From assembly GCF_033343995.1 (NCBI RefSeq), contig NZ_CP137573.1, positions 5,799,001 to 5,863,000 on the forward strand: a DNA stretch of 64,000 bases. The letters are read 5' to 3'. Shown one piece after another: positions 1 to 8,400 of the stretch (the first letter of the stretch is position 1; every line of letters begins with the position of its first letter). Both the position numbers and the translations under genes were made by a program. The stretch is from Streptomyces sp. HUAS YS2 (GTDB lineage: Bacteria > Actinomycetota > Actinomycetes > Streptomycetales > Streptomycetaceae). The notes below the pieces were generated by a model. It was not told the origin of the DNA. It saw only the letters and a program-made list of their open reading frames with translations, and did not search any database.

Positions 1-2
1 CC

Positions 3-374
3 TTCCGCAACGCGGGCCTGCCCGTCGAGGTGGCCCGCGCCGACGAGGACGGCGCGCTGCCCGCGGCCGTCGACCTCGCCGCGTACCGGATCATCCAGGA
101 GGCGCTCACCAACGTCCGCAAGCACGCCGGGCCGGACGCCAAGGCCGAGGTCAGCGTCGTCCGGGTGGGCCGCACCGTCGAGGTCACCGTCCTCGACAAC
201 GGCGCCCCCGGCCCCGTGCCCGCGGTGCACGACACCGGCGGCCACGGCCTCGTCGGCATGCGCGAGCGCGTCACCGCGCTCGGCGGGACGCTCACCGCGG
301 CCCCCCGGTACGGCGGCGGCTTCCGGGTGCAGGCGATACTGCCGGTGACGGTCCGCACGCGGGAGGACGCATGA
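3..374 (+). CDS. Sensor histidine kinase, C-terminal ATPase domain (5' truncated by window edge)
   Basis: This is the 3' end of a NarL-type two-component histidine kinase; the reading frame is open from base 3. What remains is the HATPase_c domain: the N-box region RIIQEALTNVRKHA and the G-box GHGLVGMRERV, with a DNG motif between them. The QEAL-N-KHA form is typical of HPK7/DesK-like kinases, which lie beside LuxR-type regulators. The stop overlaps the next gene's start (ATGA at 371-374), so the two are translationally coupled and probably form a cognate pair. Sensor and dimerisation domains lie outside the window, so the stimulus cannot be judged. Confidence 0.92.
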   Translation, partial: FRNAGLPVEVARADEDGALPAAVDLAAYRIIQEALTNVRKHAGPDAKAEVSVVRVGRTVEVTVLDNGAPGPVPAVHDTGGHGLVGMRERVTALGGTLTAAPRYGGGFRVQAILPVTVRTREDA

Positions 375-1057
375 CCATCCGGGTACTGCTCGCCGACGAC
401 CAGGCCCTGCTCCGCAGCGCCTTCAAGGTGCTGGTGGACTCCGAGCCCGACATGGAGGTCGTGGCCGAGGCCGCCGACGGCGCGGAGGCGGTCGCGCTCG
501 CCCGTTCCGCCGGGGCCGACGTCGTCCTGATGGACATCCGGATGCCCGGCACCGACGGCCTCGCCGCGACCCGCATGATCACCGCCGACCCGGAGCTGTC
601 CGCGGTCCGGATCGTCATGCTGACCACCTTCGAGGTGGACGAGTACGTGGTGCAGTCGCTGCGCGCCGGCGCGTCCGGCTTCCTCGGCAAGGGCGCCGAG
701 CCGGAGGAACTGCTCAACGCCATCCGGATCGCGGCGGCCGGCGAGGCGCTGCTGTCCCCGGCCGCGACCAAGGGGCTGATCGCCAAGTTCCTCGCGCAGG
801 GCGGCGGTTCGGACCCGGGCGACGGGCCCGGCGCGCACTCCGAGCGGCTCTCCGCCCTCACCACCCGGGAGCGCGAGGTGCTCGTCCTCGTCGCGGGCGG
901 CCACTCGAACGACGAGATCGCCGACCGGCTGGAGGTCAGCCCGCTCACGGTCAAGACGCATGTGAACCGGGCGATGGCCAAGCTGGGCGCCCGCGACCGG
1001 GCGCAATTGGTGGTAACCGCGTACGAATCGGGCCTGGTACGTCCAAGGGTGGAGTAG
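371..1057 (+). CDS. LuxR/NarL-family response regulator
   Basis: A 228-aa response regulator. The N-terminal receiver has acidic residues LADD at 7-10 and the phospho-acceptor D55 in LMDIRMPG. The C-terminal LuxR-type helix-turn-helix begins near residue 160 (LTTREREVLVLVAGG) and contains SPLTVKTHVNRAMAKLG. It overlaps the upstream kinase by 4 bp, so kinase and regulator form an operon. The RND exporter 170 bp downstream on the same strand is a plausible but unproven target. Assignment to the NarL family is secure; the signal and regulon are unknown. Confidence 0.95.
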   Translation: MTIRVLLADDQALLRSAFKVLVDSEPDMEVVAEAADGAEAVALARSAGADVVLMDIRMPGTDGLAATRMITADPELSAVRIVMLTTFEVDEYVVQSLRAGASGFLGKGAEPEELLNAIRIAAAGEALLSPAATKGLIAKFLAQGGGSDPGDGPGAHSERLSALTTREREVLVLVAGGHSNDEIADRLEVSPLTVKTHVNRAMAKLGARDRAQLVVTAYESGLVRPRVE

Positions 1058-1228
1058 CCCGAACCCCCGGCGTACTCCGAACGCGGTATGCGCGGCATAA
1101 AGGATCTGGACCTGGGACCGACGGAACGGCCCGCTCCGTGGCGGAGGGTATAGGCGGGCGGTACCTGACTGAGCTCTTCGGGCGGGGCGCCCGCTTCCTG
1201 CGTACGTACGCCACAGAAGAGAGACCCC

Positions 1229-4200
1229 ATGTCCTGGCTGTCCAGATTCAGCCTCGCGCAACGGGCCCTTATAGGCCTGATGTCGATCGTCGCGATCGTC
1301 TTCGGGGCGATCGCCATCCCGCAGCTGAAGCAGCAGCTGCTGCCGTCCATCGAGCTGCCGATGGTGTCGGTCCTCGCTCCCTACCAGGGCGCGTCCCCCG
1401 ACGTGGTCGAGAAGCAGGTCGTCGAACCGCTCGAGAACACCCTGAAGGCCGTCGACGGCATCAAGGGCATCACGGCCACCGCCTCCGAGGGCAACGCCGT
1501 CATCATGGCCACCTTCGACTACGGCGACGAGGGCACCAAGCAGCTCGTCGCCGACGTCCAGCAGGCCGTCAACCGCGCCCGGATCGCGCTGCCCGACTCC
1601 GTCGACCCGCAGGTCGTGGCCGGGTCGACCGACGACATCCCGACCGTCGTCCTCGCCGTCACCTCCGACAAGGACCAGCAGGCGCTGGCCGACCAGCTCC
1701 AGCGCACGGTCGTCCCGACCCTGGAGGACATCGACGGCGTCGGCCAGGTCTCCGTCGACGGCGTCCAGGACGTCCAGGTCTCCGTCACCCCCGACGACGC
1801 GAAGCTCGCGGCGGCCGGCCTCAACGCCATGACCCTCGCCGAGGCGATCAAGGCCGGCGGCGGGACGATCCCGGCGGGCTCCTTCTCCGAGGCCGGCAAG
1901 AGCCGCACGGTCCAGGTCGGCGGCGGGTTCACCTCGCTCCAGCAGATCCAGGACCTGCGCATCGCCCCGCAGCCCGGCGCCGGCGCCTCCGGCAAGCCGG
2001 CGAAGCCGGTCCGGCTCGGCGACGTGGCCACCGTGAAGCAGGAGGAGTCCACGCGGGTCTCCATCACCCGCACCAACGGCAAGCCCAGCCTCGCCGTGAT
2101 GGCCACCATGGACAAGGACGGCAGCGCCGTCGCCATCTCCGAGGCCGTCCAGGACAAGCTCCCCGAGCTGCGCAAGGACCTCGGCGCGGGCGCCGAGCTG
2201 ACCGTCGTCTCCGACCAGGGCCCGGCGGTCTCCAAGTCCATCTCCGGTCTGACCACCGAGGGCGCGCTCGGCCTGCTCTTCGCGGTCATCGTGATCCTGG
2301 TGTTCCTCGCCTCGCTGCGCTCCACCCTGGTCACCGCGGTCTCCATCCCGCTGTCCGTGGTGCTCGCGCTGATCGTGCTGTGGACCCGCGACCTGTCGCT
2401 CAACATGCTGACCCTGGGCGCGCTCACCATCGCCATCGGCCGGGTCGTCGACGACTCGATCGTGGTCCTGGAGAACATCAAGCGGCACCTCGGCTACGGC
2501 GAGGAGCGCCAGGCGGCGATCCTCACCGCGGTCCGCGAGGTGGCCGGCGCGGTCACCTCCTCCACGCTCACCACCGTCGCCGTGTTCCTGCCGATCGGCC
2601 TGGTCGGCGGCATGGTCGGCGAGCTGTTCGGCTCGTTCAGCCTCACCGTGACGGCCGCGCTGCTCGCCTCGCTGCTCGTCTCCCTGACCGTCGTCCCGGT
2701 TCTCTCGTACTGGTTCCTGCGCGCGCCCAAGGGCACGTCCGAGGACCCGGACGAGGCCCGCCGGGTCGCCGAGGAGAAGGAGAGCCGCAGCCGCCTCCAG
2801 CGGCTGTACGTCCCGGTCCTGCGGTTCGCGACCCGCCGCCGCCTCACCAGCGTGGCGATCGCGATCGTCGTCCTGGTCGGCACCTTCGGCATGGCCCCGC
2901 TCCTGAAGACCAACTTCTTCGACCAGGGCGAGCAGGAGATCCTCTCCGTCAAGCAGGAGCTGGCCCCCGGCACCAGCCTGGCCGCCGCCGACGAGGCGGC
3001 GAAGAAGGTCGAGAAGGTCCTCGCCTCCACCGAGGGCGTCAAGGACTACCAGGTCACCGTCGGCTCGTCCGGCTTCATGGCCGCCTTCGGCGGCGGCACC
3101 GGCGCCAACCAGGCCTCGTACCAGGTGAAGCTGGCGGACTCGGCCTCGTACGAGAAGGTCCGCGACGCGATCGACGCCGAGCTGGCGAAGCTCGACGGCA
3201 TCGGCGACACCACCATCGCGGCCGGCGACGGCTTCGGCAGCCAGGACCTCAGCGTGGTCGTGAAGGCCGGCGACGCCGACGTCCTGAAGAAGGCCTCCGA
3301 GGCGGTCCGCGGCGAGGTCGCGAAGCTCGACGACGTCACCGACGTCCAGAGCGACCTGGCGCAGTCCGTGCCGCGGATCTCCGTCAAGGCGACCCCGAAG
3401 GCGGCCGAGGCCGGCTTCAACGACACCACGCTCGGCCTGGCCGTGGCGCAGGCGGTGCGCGGCACCCCGGCCGGCAAGGCGATCCTGGACGACACCGAGC
3501 GCGAGGTCGTCATCACCGCGGCGAAGCCCGCGAAGACGATGGCGGAGCTGAAGGCGTTGCCGCTCGGCCCGGTGAAGCTCGGCGACATCGCCGAGGTGAA
3601 GCTGGTCCCCGGCCCGGTCTCGATGACCCGGATCGACGGCGCCCGCGCCGCGACGATCACGGCGAAGCCGACCGGCGACAACACCGGCGCGGTCAGCGCC
3701 GAACTCCAGTCGAAGATCAACGCGCTCGACCTGCCGGAGGGCGCCACGGCGTCCATCGGCGGTGTCTCCGAGGACCAGTCGGACGCGTTCCTCCAGCTGG
3801 GTCTGGCGATGCTCGCGGCGATCGCGATCGTCTTCATGCTGCTGGTCGCGACCTTCAAGTCGCTGATCCAGCCGCTGATCCTGCTGGTCTCCATCCCGTT
3901 CGCGGCGACCGGCGCGCTCGGTCTGCTGGTGATCACCGGCACCGCGATGGGTGTCCCGGCGATGATCGGCATGCTGATGCTGATCGGCATCGTGGTCACC
4001 AACGCGATCGTGCTGATCGACCTGATCAACCAGTACCGGGCGCAGGGCCTGGGCGTCGTCGAGGCGGTCGTCGAGGGCGGCCGGCACCGGCTCCGCCCGA
4101 TCCTGATGACGGCCCTGGCGACGATCTTCGCGCTGCTCCCGATGGCGCTCGGCGTCACCGGCGAGGGCGGGTTCATCGCCCAGCCGCTGGCGGTGGTCGT

Positions 4201-4396
4201 GATCGGCGGCCTGGTCACCTCGACCCTGCTGACCCTGCTGCTCGTGCCGACGCTCTATGCGATGGTCGAGCTCCGCAAGGAGCGCCGGGCGAAGAAGAAG
4301 GCCGCGAAGCGCGCGAAGCGGGACGGCGTCCCGGAGCAGCCGACGGAGGCGAACACGGACACGGACACGTCGCTCCTGGACGCGCTCGACGTCTGA
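1229..4396 (+). CDS. RND-family efflux transporter (AcrB/HAE1-like)
   Basis: A 1055-aa inner-membrane proton-driven exporter of the resistance-nodulation-division superfamily, close to the usual AcrB length. It shows the family's two-fold repeat: an N-terminal TM helix, a periplasmic porter loop, a block of TM helices at about 350-500 including GRVVDDSIVVLENI (the conserved Asp pair), then a second loop and a second TM block after about 850. The C-terminus is a charged cytoplasmic tail rich in Lys/Arg. A GAGAGA ribosome site lies just before the ATG. No membrane-fusion or outer-membrane partner is encoded nearby, as expected in a Gram-positive. The substrate is unknown; the upstream two-component pair may control it (inference). 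Confidence 0.93.
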   Translation: MSWLSRFSLAQRALIGLMSIVAIVFGAIAIPQLKQQLLPSIELPMVSVLAPYQGASPDVVEKQVVEPLENTLKAVDGIKGITATASEGNAVIMATFDYGDEGTKQLVADVQQAVNRARIALPDSVDPQVVAGSTDDIPTVVLAVTSDKDQQALADQLQRTVVPTLEDIDGVGQVSVDGVQDVQVSVTPDDAKLAAAGLNAMTLAEAIKAGGGTIPAGSFSEAGKSRTVQVGGGFTSLQQIQDLRIAPQPGAGASGKPAKPVRLGDVATVKQEESTRVSITRTNGKPSLAVMATMDKDGSAVAISEAVQDKLPELRKDLGAGAELTVVSDQGPAVSKSISGLTTEGALGLLFAVIVILVFLASLRSTLVTAVSIPLSVVLALIVLWTRDLSLNMLTLGALTIAIGRVVDDSIVVLENIKRHLGYGEERQAAILTAVREVAGAVTSSTLTTVAVFLPIGLVGGMVGELFGSFSLTVTAALLASLLVSLTVVPVLSYWFLRAPKGTSEDPDEARRVAEEKESRSRLQRLYVPVLRFATRRRLTSVAIAIVVLVGTFGMAPLLKTNFFDQGEQEILSVKQELAPGTSLAAADEAAKKVEKVLASTEGVKDYQVTVGSSGFMAAFGGGTGANQASYQVKLADSASYEKVRDAIDAELAKLDGIGDTTIAAGDGFGSQDLSVVVKAGDADVLKKASEAVRGEVAKLDDVTDVQSDLAQSVPRISVKATPKAAEAGFNDTTLGLAVAQAVRGTPAGKAILDDTEREVVITAAKPAKTMAELKALPLGPVKLGDIAEVKLVPGPVSMTRIDGARAATITAKPTGDNTGAVSAELQSKINALDLPEGATASIGGVSEDQSDAFLQLGLAMLAAIAIVFMLLVATFKSLIQPLILLVSIPFAATGALGLLVITGTAMGVPAMIGMLMLIGIVVTNAIVLIDLINQYRAQGLGVVEAVVEGGRHRLRPILMTALATIFALLPMALGVTGEGGFIAQPLAVVVIGGLVTSTLLTLLLVPTLYAMVELRKERRAKKKAAKRAKRDGVPEQPTEANTDTDTSLLDALDV

Positions 4397-4416
4397 CCCG
4401 CCCCCGGGCCACGCAC

Positions 4417-4467
4417 CACGAAAGGGGCGGCCCCCGCGCATCGCGCGGGGGGCCGCCCCTTTTCGTG
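4417..4467. terminator. Bidirectional terminator between RND exporter and nadA
   Basis: Long inverted repeat: CACGAAAGGGGCGG pairs with CCGCCCCTTTTCGTG around a GC-rich core, between two convergent genes. The A and T runs inside the stem would serve transcripts from either side. Confidence 0.8.
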
Positions 4468-4477
4468 CCGGTCGCCG

Positions 4478-5656
4478 CTACGGCAGCGCCAGCATGCGCT
4501 CCAGGGCGAGCTTCGCGAAGCTCTCCGTCTCCTTGTCGACCTCGATCCGGTTGACGAGGTTGCCCTCGGCGAGCGACTCCAGCGCCCACACCAGGTGCGG
4601 CAGGTCGATCCGGTTCATGGTCGAGCAGAAGCACACCGTCTTGTCGAGGAAGACGACTTCCTTGTCCTCCGCGGCGAAACGGTTCGCCAGGCGCTTGACC
4701 AGGTTCAGCTCGGTGCCGATCGCCCACTTCGAGCCGGCCGGGGCCGCCTCCAGGGTCTTGATGATGTACTCCGTCGAGCCCACGTAGTCAGCCGCGGCGA
4801 CGACCTCGTGCTTGCACTCCGGGTGGACCAGGACGTTCACGCCCGGGACCCGCTCGCGGACGTCGTTGACCGAGTCCAGCGAGAAGCGGCCGTGCACCGA
4901 GCAGTGGCCGCGCCACAGGATCATCTTCGCGGCGCGCAGCTCGTCGGCGGTCAGACCGCCGTTCGGCTTGTGCGGGTTGTAGACGACGCAGTCGTCCAGG
5001 GACATGCCCATGTCGCGGACGGCGGTGTTCCGGCCCAGGTGCTGGTCGGGCAGGAAGAGCACCTTCTCGCCCTGCTCGAAGGCCCAGTCGAGCGCCTTCT
5101 TCGCGTTGGAGGAGGTGCAGATGGTGCCGCCGTGCTTGCCGGTGAACGCCTTGATGTCGGCCGAGGAGTTCATGTACGAGACGGGAACGACGACGTCGGC
5201 GATGCCGGCCTCGGTCAGCACGTCCCAGCACTCGGCGACCTGCTCGGCGGTGGCCATGTCGGCCATGGAGCAGCCGGCCGCGAGGTCGGGCAGGACGACC
5301 TTCTGCTCGTCGCCGGTCAGGATGTCGGCCGACTCGGCCATGAAGTGCACACCGCAGAAGACGATGTACTCGGCCTCCGGACGGGCCGCCGCGTCGCGCG
5401 CCAGCTTGAAGGAGTCACCGGTGACATCGGCGAACTGGATGACCTCGTCACGCTGGTAGTGGTGGCCGAGGACGAAGACCTTGTCGCCGAGCTTCTCCTT
5501 GGCCGCGCGGGCGCGCGCCACCAGGTCCGGGTCGGACGGCGAGGGCAGGTCACCGGGACACTCCACACCGCGCTCGCTCTTCGGGTCGGCCTCACGGCCG
5601 AGCAGGAGGAGAGCGAGCGGCGTCGGCTGGACATCCAGGGGCTGGGCGGTGGTCAC
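4478..5656 (-). CDS. nadA: Quinolinate synthase A (NadA)
   Basis: Condenses iminoaspartate with dihydroxyacetone phosphate to quinolinate, the second step of de novo NAD synthesis, using a 4Fe-4S cluster. Family signatures include VLGHHYQRDEVIQFAD, the repeated substrate loops (FCGVHFMAESADIL, AAGCSMADMA) and cluster cysteines in these loops and in VHPECKHE and VCFCSTMNR. I chose the GTG at 5656 (392 aa) because AAAGGG sits 8 nt upstream; the GTG at 5665 would overlap that site. No nadB or nadC is adjacent. The divergent neighbour is an Fe-S carrier (5931), a sensible partner for a labile Fe-S enzyme. Confidence 0.95.
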   Translation of the reverse strand: MTTAQPLDVQPTPLALLLLGREADPKSERGVECPGDLPSPSDPDLVARARAAKEKLGDKVFVLGHHYQRDEVIQFADVTGDSFKLARDAAARPEAEYIVFCGVHFMAESADILTGDEQKVVLPDLAAGCSMADMATAEQVAECWDVLTEAGIADVVVPVSYMNSSADIKAFTGKHGGTICTSSNAKKALDWAFEQGEKVLFLPDQHLGRNTAVRDMGMSLDDCVVYNPHKPNGGLTADELRAAKMILWRGHCSVHGRFSLDSVNDVRERVPGVNVLVHPECKHEVVAAADYVGSTEYIIKTLEAAPAGSKWAIGTELNLVKRLANRFAAEDKEVVFLDKTVCFCSTMNRIDLPHLVWALESLAEGNLVNRIEVDKETESFAKLALERMLALP

Positions 5657-5930
5657 GTCACACACCCTTTCTTTTCTGCGGACTTTTCTGCGGAGACGCT
5701 TTTCGTCGAAATGACGCTATCTATCATAACCGCTTCACGTCACTTTGACGATGTCCATAGTGTCGATGTGACGAGTTCCCCTTCGGCGGTCCGGTGCCTG
5801 TACTTCGGCGGGTGTGCGAGCATGAAGGCAGAAGCCATGGAAAGAGAAGGCCTCGACCCGGAATGAATCCGGGGCCCCGCCGGTTGCAACCGTCGGCAAG
5901 CAGTCTCCGTACAAACCGGGAGAGAAGCAG
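5657..5930. promoter_or_regulatory. Divergent promoter region between nadA and erpA-like gene
   Basis: A 274-bp region, AT-richer than its surroundings on the nadA side. It holds an imperfect inverted repeat, CGTCAC (5738-5743) and GTGACG (5768-5773), plus further TGACG copies at 5712 and 5746, which could be an operator shared by both genes. The right half carries a GGGAGAG ribosome site for the gene at 5931. No riboswitch was recognised. The regulator is unknown. Confidence 0.4.
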
Positions 5931-6287
5931 ATGTCCGTATCGGACGAGAAGACCACTGTCAGCGACGGCATCCTCCTGTCCGACGCCGCCGCGGCCAAGG
6001 TCAAGGCCCTGCTCGAGCAGGAAGGCCGCGACGACCTCGCGCTGCGCGTCGCCGTACAGCCCGGTGGCTGCTCCGGCCTCCGTTACCAGCTCTTCTTCGA
6101 CGAGCGTTCGCTCGACGGCGACGTCGTGAAGGACTTCGACGGCGTCAAGGTCGTGACCGACCGCATGTCCGCCCCGTACCTGGGCGGCGCCTCGATCGAC
6201 TTCGTCGACACGATCGAGAAGCAGGGCTTCACGATCGACAACCCGAACGCCACCGGCTCCTGCGCCTGCGGCGACTCGTTCAGCTGA
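5931..6287 (+). CDS. erpA: A-type iron-sulfur cluster carrier (ErpA/HesB/IscA family)
   Basis: A 118-aa A-type carrier that binds Fe-S clusters and delivers them to client enzymes. The three invariant cysteines are present: C47 in PGGCSGLRY and C111 and C113 in the C-terminal GSCACGDSF. Length and fold match the ErpA/HesB family and the actinobacterial Rv2204c type. A GGGAGAG site precedes the ATG. It lies head-to-head with nadA, whose product needs a 4Fe-4S cluster, and a few kilobases from a cysteine desulfurase. The exact subtype (ErpA versus IscA) is inferred from context. Confidence 0.92.
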   Translation: MSVSDEKTTVSDGILLSDAAAAKVKALLEQEGRDDLALRVAVQPGGCSGLRYQLFFDERSLDGDVVKDFDGVKVVTDRMSAPYLGGASIDFVDTIEKQGFTIDNPNATGSCACGDSFS

Positions 6288-6296
6288 GCCGTACGT

Positions 6297-6347
6297 ACGC
6301 CGAAGGCGGCGGCCCCGGACCTGGTCCGGGACCGCCGCCTTCGGCGT
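6297..6347. terminator. Bidirectional terminator after the Fe-S carrier gene
   Basis: Near-perfect hairpin: ACGCCGAAGGCGGCGG (6297-6312) pairs with CCGCCGCCTTCGGCGT (6332-6347), with an inner GGACC/GGTCC stem. It lies between convergent genes. Confidence 0.85.
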
Positions 6348-6368
6348 ATCCACACGTCCCCGTGCGGG

Positions 6369-7949
6369 CTACTTCGGGCCCTGCCGGGGAACCACGCCCC
6401 CGCTCGCCGAGTCCACGACCTGCCGGTCGCCCAGCGGTGCCTTCAGCGTCACCGACTTCGTGACCTCCACGGCCATCATGATGCAGGCCCGGTCAGGCTG
6501 CCGCGGCGTCTCGGTGATCGTCACGGTCACCCGGTCGGCGCTCTCCGCCGCCGTGATTCCGTAGTCGCTGCACACCCCGCCCCAGAAGGTCGCGGACAGC
6601 TTCCGGCCGGTGCCGTCCACCGTGTAGGACTGCAGCTGCCGCGGCGGGGCCGCGTCGTCGGACGGGATCGGCACCGGGGTGGGCGTCGGGCTCGGCTTCG
6701 GAGACAGGAACTCGGGCGCCACCGCCGTCTGCACGACGGTGTGCACGGCCGCGGCCTTCGCCCCGGTCGGCGCCACCTCGAACAGCCAGGACGGCACCAG
6801 CGCCTCACGGCCGCCCGCGAACTGTGCGGCCAGGCCGAAGACGGCGCCGCGCACGGTCAGCTCCTGCGGTGCCACCCGGTCGTACGCCACCTGGCAGGGG
6901 GCCTGGTGCTTCCCCGACTCGGGCGCCGGCCGCGCGCCGTCCTTCGACGCCGCCGGGTCCGTGGCGCAGCCGCCGATGTCCACCGGGCCGGTGCCCCGGG
7001 CGGCCTCGTTCAGCCGCTCCAGCGCCTTCTCCGCGCCGATCACCGGGTACGTGGCCGTCTTCACGGGCTCCTTCAGCCGGCCGCTGCCGCCGGTCAGCTC
7101 GCCGTCCGGGCCGACCTGGAGGCCGGTGGACCAGCCGTAGGTGGGCAGCCCGCCGATCTTCGGGTCGGCGTTCACCACCCGGGTCGCGCCCATCACCTGG
7201 CGGGCGTCGACGTCCGCGTCCGCCTGGCCGAGCGCCTTCAGGACCGGGGCCGCGGCCGCCTTCGCCGCCGCCTCGTCCACCGGCGTGCCGCCGGGGAGCT
7301 TGCCGCCCGGCGCGGGGCAGTCCGGGCCCTTGCTGCAGGTGTCGCCCTGCTCTGCGCCCGGCACCACGGTGAACGACCAGGTCCCCGGCGCCTCCACGGC
7401 CACGTCGAGGCGCGCCCCGCCGGCGTCCTTCTCCGGCGCGATCCGCCACTGCGTGCCGCTCAGCCGGGGCGTGCCGGAGATGCCGAGCGTCTCGGCGAGG
7501 CGGGTCACCTCGGCGGCGGTCACCTTGCCCTGGGCACGGTGGACGGCGGCCTTGGCGGGACCCTTCGGGAGCGGCCCCTCGGCCTTGTAGACCGCACCGC
7601 TCGGGTCGGGCTCACCCGGGGCGATCCCCGGGCCCCCGTCGCCCTGCCCGTCGAGCACCAGCGGCGGGGGAGTGCCGGCCGCGTCCGCGGCCGCCGCCCT
7701 GTCGTCCGTACCGCGTCCGCCGTCCGAGGCGGTGCTCGCCCAGTACGCGCCGCCGCCGCCGATCAGCAGGGCGGCGACCGCGACCGACGCCACGACCAGC
7801 CGGGACCGTCGCCGGGCGCCCTCGGGCGCGTCGTCCGGGCCCGGGGCCTCGGCCGTGCCGGGCAGGTCGGGGGTGCCGGGCAGGTCGGGTGTGCCGGGCC
7901 TGCCCGGGGTGTCGGGCGTGTCCGGGGTGGGGGGCTCCGTACCGCTCAC
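6369..7949 (-). CDS. Pro-rich single-pass membrane protein of unknown function
   Basis: A 526-aa protein with a Pro/Thr-rich cytoplasmic N-terminus containing a PGTPDL tandem repeat (about residues 16-32), an Arg cluster at 46-50, then one TM helix at about 52-70 and a large extracytoplasmic part. The outer region has Ala/Gly/Pro linkers and a run of Pro/Thr-Pro near 410-430, but no catalytic motif I recognise. It converges with the Fe-S carrier gene. By position it corresponds to the membrane-protein gene between adoK and the HesB gene in M. tuberculosis (Rv2203, recalled, not checked). Function unknown; a cell-surface or secretion-associated role is only a guess. Confidence 0.85.
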   Translation of the reverse strand: MSGTEPPTPDTPDTPGRPGTPDLPGTPDLPGTAEAPGPDDAPEGARRRSRLVVASVAVAALLIGGGGAYWASTASDGGRGTDDRAAAADAAGTPPPLVLDGQGDGGPGIAPGEPDPSGAVYKAEGPLPKGPAKAAVHRAQGKVTAAEVTRLAETLGISGTPRLSGTQWRIAPEKDAGGARLDVAVEAPGTWSFTVVPGAEQGDTCSKGPDCPAPGGKLPGGTPVDEAAAKAAAAPVLKALGQADADVDARQVMGATRVVNADPKIGGLPTYGWSTGLQVGPDGELTGGSGRLKEPVKTATYPVIGAEKALERLNEAARGTGPVDIGGCATDPAASKDGARPAPESGKHQAPCQVAYDRVAPQELTVRGAVFGLAAQFAGGREALVPSWLFEVAPTGAKAAAVHTVVQTAVAPEFLSPKPSPTPTPVPIPSDDAAPPRQLQSYTVDGTGRKLSATFWGGVCSDYGITAAESADRVTVTITETPRQPDRACIMMAVEVTKSVTLKAPLGDRQVVDSASGGVVPRQGPK

Positions 7950-8061
7950 CGCTTCGCTCCTTCGTCCGTCGTGCTCCTCTGGCAGGAGACACCGGTGTGA
8001 CGGAACGGGACGGCGAGCGGTTCCCCCGATCGGCCGGACGGGCCCTCGGCCGCCCCGTCGC

Positions 8062-8268
8062 CTAGTCGCCGTACCCGAACGCGGCGTCGGCCAGCCGGGC
8101 CGAGGCGGGCGGTACGACGACCCCGTGGATCAGCGCGGGGGAGACCGGGGCGGGGGCGGCGGCCGCCGGGGTCACCCAGTGCGGGGCCATCCGGGCGCTG
8201 TCGCCGCGCAGCTCGGCCAGAGTGATCTCGGACTCGTCGCGCTCGCGCGGAGCGGTGTGGTTCGCCAT
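8062..8268 (-). CDS. Small hypothetical protein (68 aa)
   Basis: A short frame with an ATG start and coding-like GC3, between the Pro-rich membrane protein and the divergent PfkB kinase. It has a charged N-terminal third (about residues 7-25) and an Ala/Pro/Val-rich remainder ending AAFGYGD. There is no signal peptide, TM segment or Cys, and no strong ribosome-binding site. The leader-plus-core look resembles a peptide precursor superficially, but no modification enzyme is encoded nearby. It could be a real small protein or a chance frame. Confidence 0.45.
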   Translation of the reverse strand: MANHTAPRERDESEITLAELRGDSARMAPHWVTPAAAAPAPVSPALIHGVVVPPASARLADAAFGYGD

Positions 8269-8400
8269 AGGCGCACCGTATGCACGCCCCCGCCACAGAA
8301 AAAAGACCTACTCTGGGGTAGTTTCCGCTGTTCGGCGCGACCCCCGGTACCGGGTAGCGTGAATCGTCAACGCCTTCCGTATCCGTCAGGAGCGCCAGCC

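Noticed and set aside
1138..4554. Long alternative plus frame over the RND gene
   Set aside because: Translates to Arg/Gly/His-rich low-complexity sequence; the 1229-4396 frame has clear RND motifs.
5822..5866. Small ORF MKAEAMEREGLDPE upstream of erpA
   Set aside because: It starts with ATG but has no convincing ribosome site and no special codons; probably chance.
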